Source: Candidatus Cloacimonadota bacterium | GTDB lineage: Bacteria; Cloacimonadota; Cloacimonadia; Cloacimonadales; Cloacimonadaceae | Assembly: GCA_023228125.1 (NCBI GenBank) | Contig: JALOBT010000030.1 | Location: 1-34,661, forward strand | DNA: 34,661 nt | Direction: 5' to 3' | Shown here: positions 1 through 7,800 of the stretch, in pieces | Layout of the letters: the number at the start of each line of letters is the position of its first letter | How positions within the stretch are numbered: position 1 is the first letter of the stretch | Notes under the pieces: model-generated | What the model saw: the letters and a program-made list of their open reading frames with translations, nothing else | Databases searched by the model: none | Told to the model about the DNA's origin: nothing | Program-made: the position numbers and the translations under genes

Positions 1-1454
1 GTCAGGCCCAGCAGCTCTCTAATGATCTGCGTGATGGCCTGCATTTGCCGGTGTGAATCCTTTTGACAATAGACAGTAATTTGCCGATGCTGCTCAAAGC
101 TTTTCAAGCATTCAAAGGCCAGGCGGCTCTTCCCTTGTCCGGGTTCACCACTGATGTATAAGATGCGGCTTTGCCTTTGTGCGATGGCTTCGTTGATAGA
201 GCAAGAGAGCAGCTCAAGCTCTTGATTCCGGCCTACAAAGCTGTGTTTGAAGAGGGACCTGTTGCCTTTGATTCGCTGCTGTAATCTATAGTAGCGTATG
301 GCCTTGCCCACACCCTTGAGCTTGATAGCTTCCAGAAATTGCAAGTGATAGCTTTCATGCAATTCCTGCCAGACATTCTGGTCGCACAGCACTTCACCGC
401 TTTTTGCCAGGTTCATGAGTCTCGAGGCGATATTCATGGCATGCCCCAAACCCGTATATTCCCTCAGCTCGCTGGAGACAATGCATCCGGTGAAAGCGAA
501 TCCACAACACAAGCCTATGCTAATTCCGGGTATCGATTCTACGGCGGCGAGGGAGAAATTCCCGCCCTGCAAAATGCTCTTTCCATCACTGATGGGAGCA
601 CCAAAGATGATGAGAATAATGGCCCCATTTTCACTGTGTTCAATCTTATTCACAAAGCCATGATAGCGGTCTGCCAGAAAGTGGATTTGCTTGATGGCCT
701 GGGATATATCCCTGCTCTGTTCCAGCTTTACAAAGCAGGGAACTATGGCACGGATCTCATGTGCCGGCGAGAGTCCAGAAAAACGCTTGTGCAGAAATAA
801 TGCGCTTCGGGCCCGGGCAAATTCCGGTTTGAGAGCTGGCATATTCTCACTTTTTGCCTCAGCTGGCTTTGCGGGCATGGCCTCATTACGCTTTCTGCCA
901 ATGATAGCCTGGGCCGTTTCGGTGTAGATGATCCGCGAATGATGGGAAATCGCCTCACTCACTTCGATAAAGGGTTTGCCGGAAAAGAGATATTCATACT
1001 GATAGTCCGTAGGGAAAATCTCCCAGTTGATTTCTCCAAAGCTGATTGCTTTGTGCAGCGCAATATTCAGGTGTTCTGTTGTTCTCTTGAAATCCTGCAG
1101 AGGGGGAATATCGCCGTTGATTTCCTGAATTGCCGCAAGCAGATTATCCGGATTTTCACCGGCAAAGATGGCAAACACGGCATCACCCATGAAGAGATTC
1201 ACAAAGCCCTGATGTCGGAGTATGGCTTTGATGGGAGCATCAAAGATCATATTCAAGAGTTTGCCAGCTCTATCGGCACCACTCTGGCCATCACCCTGAT
1301 ATTCTTCCACCGCACCTGTGAAATCCACGATATCCAAAAGCAGCACAAATCCTTGAAGGCTGCCTTGGAGCTTGCCAAGGCTTAATTGGTGCAGGATAAA
1401 TTCTGGCACATAACGTATCAAAACAATCTCCACTTCGTTTTTGCAGCTCAGCAT
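1..1454 (-). CDS. Tandem class III adenylate/guanylate cyclase domains plus AAA ATPase (C-terminus beyond left edge)
   Basis: 484 codons are visible with no stop before the left edge. The start is ATG at 1454-1452, behind an AAGGA-like ribosome site. Domain 1 (about residues 30-185) carries LLDIVDFTG (D41) and MGDAVFAIF (D91), which match the two metal-binding aspartates of class III cyclases. Domain 2 (about 232-390) lacks clear metal aspartates but has GHAMNIASRL (N341, R345), the transition-state Asn/Arg signature. A P-loop, GEPGQGKS (436-443), then opens an AAA-type ATPase. Paired C1/C2 domains with a P-loop module resemble soluble adenylyl cyclase (ADCY10-like) and bacterial cyclase-AAA-TPR sensors; the two halves would form one active site. 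No membrane segment is seen, so it is probably cytoplasmic. The product (cAMP or cGMP) and the activating input cannot be read from this part. Family call is firm; activity is inferred. Confidence 0.85.
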   Translation of the reverse strand, partial: MLSCKNEVEIVLIRYVPEFILHQLSLGKLQGSLQGFVLLLDIVDFTGAVEEYQGDGQSGADRAGKLLNMIFDAPIKAILRHQGFVNLFMGDAVFAIFAGENPDNLLAAIQEINGDIPPLQDFKRTTEHLNIALHKAISFGEINWEIFPTDYQYEYLFSGKPFIEVSEAISHHSRIIYTETAQAIIGRKRNEAMPAKPAEAKSENMPALKPEFARARSALFLHKRFSGLSPAHEIRAIVPCFVKLEQSRDISQAIKQIHFLADRYHGFVNKIEHSENGAIILIIFGAPISDGKSILQGGNFSLAAVESIPGISIGLCCGFAFTGCIVSSELREYTGLGHAMNIASRLMNLAKSGEVLCDQNVWQELHESYHLQFLEAIKLKGVGKAIRYYRLQQRIKGNRSLFKHSFVGRNQELELLSCSINEAIAQRQSRILYISGEPGQGKSRLAFECLKSFEQHRQITVYCQKDSHRQMQAITQIIRELLGL

Positions 1455-1880
1455 TAGAGCTGTCCTTAAGGGGTGTTTATTATGCATTCTCCCAAAGTCC
1501 CAACGGGCACTAATACAATGATCCTAATTTTGCAGAGCAGGCATAATTGTCAAGTAGCTTTCAGCGTATTTGGGAAAGGTCTTGCTGCGAAAGTTTGTAA
1601 AGATTTGAGTCTATAAGGCCATGCCAAATTCTCTGGTGAGACTGTTCAACAAGTTTCGATTATTCTCCAATAACTTAGCTGATTCTCTAGTCTAAAAAGT
1701 GGGCGAGGCACCCTTCCTGCAATTTATTTCTCAGAATTGACATGGCGTCTTTGGATGGTTTATCATGCAAAACACAGCACTTATGTCTTCCAGGATGTTT
1801 ACGTGAACAGGGATGATGATTACCTCGAAGTAAAAGTGAATGTTCCTGTGTCGTTAGATTGGCGTTAAATAGCAAATCCT

Positions 1881-2040
1881 ATATGTATTTGATCCCTTCT
1901 CCCTCTCTCCAAAGCGTCAATCATGTCTTTATCTAGCCTTAATCAAGCGTTAAGAATTAACGCTTGATTAAGGCTAGATAGACATGTGATCAAGGGGCTG
2001 AAATGAGTAAGGAGAACCCCAGAATGCTGGTTTATCCGGG
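1881..2040. repeat. 160-bp dispersed palindromic element, copy 1
   Basis: It aligns without gaps to 30351-30510 (fixed offset 28470). Its centre is a perfect 24-bp inverted repeat, 1930-1953 and 1957-1980, with a 3-nt gaa loop. In the other copy a stem G:C pair is swapped to C:G, so pairing is kept while the sequence changes. Flanking sequence on both sides is also shared (gatccyttctccctctc on the left, agaatgctggttta on the right), so the mobile or structured unit is larger than the hairpin. Strand is arbitrary because of the symmetry. Confidence 0.85.
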
Positions 2041-2095
2041 GGATGAAAAAGACTGGATGAAAAAGACTCAGGTTTCTCATTGCTATTGCCGCTTG

Positions 2096-2172
2096 ATATG
2101 CAGGACTTGGGTTTTCGCCCAAAACCCCTACAACCCACATATGCAGGACTTGGGTTTTCGCCCAAAACCCCT
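2096..2172. repeat. Two direct copies of a 34-nt hairpin unit, 43-bp period
   Basis: Units at 2096-2129 and 2139-2172 are identical. Each contains gggtttt-cgccc-aaaaccc, a short hairpin. A related sequence lies in reverse orientation at 25489-25508, where the stem reads ggcttt/aaagcc instead of ggtttt/aaaacc, a compensated change. Probably a small REP-like palindrome family rather than a binding-site pair. Confidence 0.7.
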
Positions 2173-2542
2173 AGCTTTTTAATCCAACAAATCCTCTCGA
2201 TCCTCCCGATCTGTGTTCTATCATCATCATCATTCATATGCAAGACTTGTCTAAAATAGCGCCTTGTTCTCACTTTGCAGGTATTAGGCCTGGATAATAA
2301 GGATTGGAATAGGCTTGGCCACTTATTCAGCTTAAAGTGCATAAGAAAGTGGTATGACTTGGGGAGAGGAATTGAACAGTCTCTCTCTGGTGCCGGTAAG
2401 GCAGGCCAAGATTTCGCTTGACGAGATCGGGGCTACAAGTTTGTGCTTCGTTAAATCAGTTTTCGGCTGATAAAAACCAAGCTTAGGCTTTGTATTTGCA
2501 AGCCAGTCAAGAAGACCATATATTATTGTTAAGAGGTAAGAC

Positions 2543-3589
2543 ATGCGACCAGATAGAAATGAATTGATCAAATTGCTTAGTCTGCAAGACCCAGATGAGC
2601 TTGCTGATCTGTATAAAAGAGCTTATGAGATCAAAAAGCAGCAGGTGGGAACCAAAGTCTATTTCCGCGGGATCATTGAGCTGAGCAATATATGCAGCAA
2701 AAACTGCTTTTACTGCGGCATCCGTAGTGGGAATGCGGATTTTAAGCGTTATACCATATCGATGCAGGAAGCTCTGCGGGAAGCCAAATGGTGTTATGAC
2801 CAGCGTTACGGCAGCCTGGTGGTCCAAGCCGGAGAGCGCACAGATGCTGCTTGGATAGATTTCATTACCGAGCTTATCACAAACATCAAAGAGCTTTCAG
2901 ATGGCAAGCTGGGGATTACTCTGTCTCTGGGAGAGCTGAGTGAAGAGGTCTATGCCCGGTGGTTTGAAGCAGGTGCGCACCGGTATCTTTTGCGCATTGA
3001 GACTACGAATCAGGACTTGTACAAGACTCTTCATCCAGCAGACCACAGCTTTGAAACCCGCAGAGAATGCCTGAGATCTCTGCGCAGAGCAGGCTATCAG
3101 GTAGGAACCGGCGTAATGATCGGTCTGCCTGGACAGACTATGGCAGATATAGCCGACGACATTCTCTTTTTCTATGATGAAGACGTGGATATGCTGGGCA
3201 TGGGTCCCTATATTCCCCATCATAATACCCCGCTCAAGCATCTGGTAGAGGGCTTTGATCCGGACAATGCTCTGCAGCTTGGGCTCAAGCTGATTGCTGC
3301 CTGCCGCATTGCCCTCAAAGACATCAATATCGCCACCACCACCGCCTTACAGGCCCTGCATCCTGATGGCCGGGAACAGGGGCTTTTGGCCGGAGCAAAC
3401 GTCTTGATGCCCAATATTACCAATACCGAATTTCGGGATGGCTATCAGCTTTATGAAGGCAAGCCCAATCTGGATGAAAATGCAGATGAGACCATGGATA
3501 GTCTCTCCCAAAAGATTTCCGCAATAGGCGAGAGCATTGGCTTTGACGAGTGGGGAGATAGCGTCCACTTTGCCAAAAGAATGAACTAA
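2543..3589 (+). CDS. hydE: [FeFe] hydrogenase H-cluster maturation radical SAM protein HydE
   Basis: 348 residues, the normal length for HydE. The radical-SAM cluster motif is CSKNCFYC (C51, C55, C58), preceded by FRGIIELSN and followed by GIRSGN, the HydE/biotin-synthase-like signature. A TIM-barrel pattern follows (QAGERTD, GLPGQT, GMGPYIPHHNTP). HydE works with HydG and HydF to build the diiron subcluster of [FeFe] hydrogenase, using S-adenosylmethionine in the cytoplasm. The start ATG has an AAGAGG site just upstream, and the N-terminus has the family's usual length. It stands alone: hydG and hydF are not in the window, nor is a hydrogenase. PylB is a related alternative, but the context-free sequence fits HydE better. 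Confidence 0.9.
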   Translation: MRPDRNELIKLLSLQDPDELADLYKRAYEIKKQQVGTKVYFRGIIELSNICSKNCFYCGIRSGNADFKRYTISMQEALREAKWCYDQRYGSLVVQAGERTDAAWIDFITELITNIKELSDGKLGITLSLGELSEEVYARWFEAGAHRYLLRIETTNQDLYKTLHPADHSFETRRECLRSLRRAGYQVGTGVMIGLPGQTMADIADDILFFYDEDVDMLGMGPYIPHHNTPLKHLVEGFDPDNALQLGLKLIAACRIALKDINIATTTALQALHPDGREQGLLAGANVLMPNITNTEFRDGYQLYEGKPNLDENADETMDSLSQKISAIGESIGFDEWGDSVHFAKRMN

Positions 3590-3684
3590 ATATCACTTTC
3601 TGCCACTATTATGCAGTTTCGGAACGCTTATTGCACATTCATTATAATAGAAAAAAACTCTTATTCGATACATGGAGGATCTTG

Positions 3685-4716
3685 ATGTCGAGAAAGTACT
3701 TATGGTATATGCTGATGCTGGCTCTTGTTCTTGTAGCCGGCTGTGCAGAAAAGAATACAGCCTATCAGGACACGGATGCACTTAGTTTGCTGGCCGTGGT
3801 TCCTGTGATTGGAAATCCCCAGCAGCTTGATTGCGATGATGCGAATATGTATGTTTCGCTGGATCAGGGTGGTTTGGCTTTGATTGATTTACAAAGTTAT
3901 GCCTTGCATTGGTATAATGAGATGAATTTTACTGCCCCTGAAAACCTCCCCACGCCTTTCTATCAGTCTCGAAAACTCGCCCTGGTGCCAGAGCACAAGC
4001 GTCTTTTCATCAATGAGATTACCCGCACAGACAAGATCTGGATCGTCGATACTACTTATCCCGATTCGCTGAAAATCTTCGAAGAGGCCACCGGTGGCAC
4101 TGCTAACATCCAGGATATTGTGGCCAGAAGCATTCCCAATCCAAGCACCGAAAACGTGATGGAAGTGGCGTATTGCTCTGGGAACAACATCATTTACAAG
4201 CTTTACAATGGCGAAATGTGGCTTGGCGGTGGTTCTGCTGAATCTATGCTCAATCTTCCCACGCGTGTGGCCGGGCTGGAATTGGACGATGATTACGTTT
4301 ACGGAGCCGCCGAACAGCGCGGTTTGGTGATTTACAAGAAAGCAGACTACAGCTTTGTAAGTGAGCTTCCCCTCTACGGTGTAGCTCAAAAGCTTGTGGT
4401 TCGTGATGGTTACGCCTATGTGGCCTGCCGTCAGGGTGGTCTGCAGATCGTGGATGTGCGAGACCCCTATCATCCTGTCAAAGTAGCTCAGTATATTACT
4501 TCCGGTTATGCCAACGAAGTGGATTGTAATAATGGAACTGTGGCACTTTCCTCCGGCGGTGGCGGTGCTTATGTCTTTGATGTAAGAAATCCTGCTGCAC
4601 CGGTCTTGCTGCAACGGCTTACAGAAGTTGGTTACTGCCAGGCTGTAAAATTCAAAGACAATGTTTTGGCCATTGGTAGTCGCGATGATGGCATATTCTT
4701 TTACAAGATTAAATAA
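3685..4716 (+). CDS. LVIVD-like beta-propeller lipoprotein
   Basis: 343 residues from the ATG at 3685, which has a GGAGGA site 5 bases upstream. An in-frame ATG at 3631 would add 18 residues ahead of the signal peptide and lacks such a site. The N-terminus is a lipoprotein signal with lipobox LVAGC. The body carries repeated blades ending in motifs such as GLALIDLQS, GLVIYKKAD, GLQIVDVRDPYHPVKVA and GAYVFDVRNPAAPVLLQ, typical of the LVIVD repeat family. It is predicted to be lipid-anchored in the cell envelope. Its ligand is unknown. A terminator follows directly, so it is probably a single-gene unit or the end of a hydE unit. Confidence 0.8.
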   Translation: MSRKYLWYMLMLALVLVAGCAEKNTAYQDTDALSLLAVVPVIGNPQQLDCDDANMYVSLDQGGLALIDLQSYALHWYNEMNFTAPENLPTPFYQSRKLALVPEHKRLFINEITRTDKIWIVDTTYPDSLKIFEEATGGTANIQDIVARSIPNPSTENVMEVAYCSGNNIIYKLYNGEMWLGGGSAESMLNLPTRVAGLELDDDYVYGAAEQRGLVIYKKADYSFVSELPLYGVAQKLVVRDGYAYVACRQGGLQIVDVRDPYHPVKVAQYITSGYANEVDCNNGTVALSSGGGGAYVFDVRNPAAPVLLQRLTEVGYCQAVKFKDNVLAIGSRDDGIFFYKIK

Positions 4717-4748
4717 TGAATAAAGCGCTTCAATAGCAGATAAATATC

Positions 4749-4783
4749 AGAGACCTGGGCAGCAGTGCTTCAGGTCTCTTTTT
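4749..4783 (+). terminator. Rho-independent terminator after the propeller lipoprotein gene
   Basis: Perfect 9-bp stem agagacctg (4749-4757) / caggtctct (4771-4779), 13-nt loop, then a run of T. It separates the lipoprotein gene from the large C25 gene, which starts 35 bases further on. Confidence 0.85.
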
Positions 4784-4817
4784 GCATTTATGCAGCTATG
4801 CCTATAAAGAGGAAAAG

Positions 4818-7800
4818 ATGAAACAACTGATGATAATATGCGCATTTTTTAGCGTTACGATGCTACTTTTTGCCGCAGGTCCCATCCAGATTCAGCAGTC
4901 CCAGGCTGGGGGCCTGACTTTGAGATTTTCAGCCCCCGAGCTTGAGCTTTCCACCCAGAGAGTAGGCTCACAGGATTTTCAGGTCTTGAAGATGGATTCG
5001 GCAAGCTCTTCGCCAGAGCCCAGCTTTCCGGATTTACCGGTATTTAGCACCAGCATCATCCTGCCTGCTTCTGGCTCTTATACCCTTTCTGTGATGCCTC
5101 TTAGCCACAGAAAGCTGCCTGGTATTCATCCTCTTCCTGTCTTTGCCGAAGAGAGCGAAACTGAGTATGAACTCTCTAAATACTTTTCTGCCGAGACGCA
5201 GTTAGTGGTGCAATCCTCTGGCATCAGTGTGCTCAGAGACTTCCGGATTTTGAGCCTCAGCATCCATCCCGTCCAGTGGGATGCCCAAAGCAGTGAACTC
5301 ACAGTCTATGACGAGATTTCTATTCAGGTAGATTTTACCGACGAAGCCAGTGATACAGACCTGCCTGCTTATACCAGCTATTCTCCTGCCTTCAGGAATA
5401 TCTATGCCGCCAATCTGGCCAATTTTGAGGACTACCGGTATCTGAATTCAGAACCGGGCTATGGCCGGATTCTGATGATTCGGGCAAATAACAGCAATGC
5501 CGTCTATCTCACGATGGTAGAAAACTTTGCCACCTGGAAAAGAATGAAAGGCCATGAGGTAAATCTGGTCAACGTGTCTGTAGCGGGATCATCCAGCACA
5601 GCTATCAAAAATTATATTCAGACCCAATATGATGATCTCAATACTCGCCCCGATTTTGTGATCCTGATCGGAGACACCCCTCAGATTCCCACTTTTTTCG
5701 AGAGTTTCTCAGGAAGTAGCGGGGCTGGGGATTATCCTTATACCTTCTTGGCCGGAAATGATACTCTGGGAGATGTCTTCATCGGCAGAATCTCGGTGGA
5801 GACCGTGGATCAATTGGCCACAGTATTGGAAAAGGTCTATCGCTATGAAAGGGATATTTACAACGATGCTGGCTCAGCCGCTTGGGTAAACCGCATTCTG
5901 CTGGTGGGAGATCCCAGCTCTTCGGGCATTTCTTGCATCTATAATAGCAAATATGTCAAAGAATTGGCCCAAAGAGCGAATCCTGAGTACAGCTTTATCG
6001 AGCACTACTCTGGAGGATACTCTTCTGCGATCAATTCCGGCATCAACCAGGGAGTGAGTTTCTTTAGTTACCGGGGCTACATCAATATGAGCGGCTGGAA
6101 CCCCAGCTCATCCCTCATCAATAACCCTCGCTTTCCGCATGCGGTGATACTCACCTGTGGTACCGGTAATTTTGGCGGTTCAGGTGCCACAACTTCTGAA
6201 GCTTTTATCAGGCTGGGCACTGCAGCCTCTCCCAGCGGAGCGGTCACTGCCATCGGCATGGCCACCAGCAGTACTCACACCATGTTCAATAATGCTCTCA
6301 ATGCCTCAATCTTCAATGGTATCTTTGCCCATGAAATGCGCACTATGGGAGAAGCTTTGCTCAATGGCCGCCTCTTTCTGAGAGAAACCTATGGCGCTAC
6401 TCACAGCTCTCAGTCCAATAGTTCTGCCCACTGGTGTAATCTCATGGGAGACCCCAGCATGGAGGTCTTTGTAGGCATTCCGGGAAATCTGCAGATTCAG
6501 GCGCCGGATTCCCTGGCCCTGGGCAGCACAAATCTGGATATCAGAATTCTTGATGATGGCTATACTGGGCTTGGTGAGGTAAGTGTGACTGCCTTTAGTC
6601 AAGCGTCTTCACAGGTAGTAGCCCGGGGTTATACAGATTCTGATGGTTACGTCAGCCTCTTTATCAGTTCAGGTATTCAGGGAAGCCTCATTATCACCGC
6701 AGCTAAACCGGACAAAAAGCCTGTCTCTCAGACAGTGTATGCCGCTGAAGGTGGCATAGTATATTATGATAAGATTTTGTATGATAATGGTGAGCAGGGC
6801 TCGATAGGAAACTCCGATAGCTTTGCCCAAGCCGGTGAAACCATCGCCCTGATGCTGACAGTAAAGAATTCTACCACAGCGGCTTTGACCGGAATCACTG
6901 CCAGCGTATCTTGCGTGGATGAATACATTCAACTTCAGACCGATTCCATTAGTTTTGGAGATATGCCCGCCTCTGGACATTTGATGGCTAATGATGCGGT
7001 GCTGATGTCTATTGCTCATGACATGCCGGCTCAGCATGATATCCGCCTGGTCTTTGAATTTAGCGATGCCTTGGGAGGAACTCATATATTCCCCATGCAC
7101 ATACGTGCTTACAACGCCTTTCTCAAAGTGGAGACGATGAATATCCTGGCCGGTGGGAATGACATCCTGGACCCCCTCGAAACCGGCACCGTACAACTTG
7201 GTATTCGCAACCAATCTATAGCCACGGTGAATGATGTCTCAGCTCAGCTTTTTTCTTTGAATGATCTGGTGCTGGTAGAGCAGAATCAGGCCTATGTGGG
7301 CAGCTTTGTGGCAGGGGCCATGACCTACGCGCTCGAGAGCTTTGAAGTCTTTGCGCGCTCTTTACTTATTCCCGGAATGCAGATTCCTTTTAGAGTGCAT
7401 CTGAGTAACCCCAGCGGCTTTGAGCAAGATGCTTTCTTTAATATATCAATTGGCAGTGTAGCCGTAAATACACCTTTGGGGCCGGATAGCTACGGCTATT
7501 TTATCTATGACCAAAGCGATACTGCTTATGAAGATTGCCCCAGTTATGACTGGATTGAAATCCATCCCAGCCAGGGCGGCGGCGGCACTTTACTTAGTGC
7601 GTTGAACGATTCTGGATCTTCGAGCGACGAAGGCGAGCAAAATGGCAGCACTGCTTTACAGGTGGTCGATCTGCCCTTTAGTTTCAATTTCTACGGCGAA
7701 GCTTATGAACAAATTACCGTGTGCGTAAATGGTTTTATTGCTATGGGTATCACGGAAAACCCGGAGTTCAGAAACGGCAGATTGCCTTCAGGAATCGGGC

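Larger units (their letters stand above)
1455..2542. other. Gene-poor stretch with palindromic repeats
   Basis: About 1.1 kb between the divergent cyclase gene and hydE. Short open frames on the minus strand (1687-1875 and several in 1943-2571) have no recognisable protein features and overlap repeats, so I do not call them. The stretch holds a 160-bp dispersed element with a long perfect hairpin (1881-2040), a two-copy 43-bp-period repeat (2096-2172), and the motif cattgctattg at about 2080, which recurs next to the hairpins near 26130. I see no RNA gene and no convincing promoter. Confidence 0.6.

Noticed and set aside
1687..1875. 62-codon minus-strand frame in the first gene-poor stretch
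   Set aside because: No recognisable domain, no ribosome site; His/Cys-rich look is not enough.
2496..2524. TTGCAA-17-TATATT as hydE promoter
   Set aside because: Transcription would begin inside or beside the ribosome site, leaving almost no leader; likely chance in AT-rich DNA.
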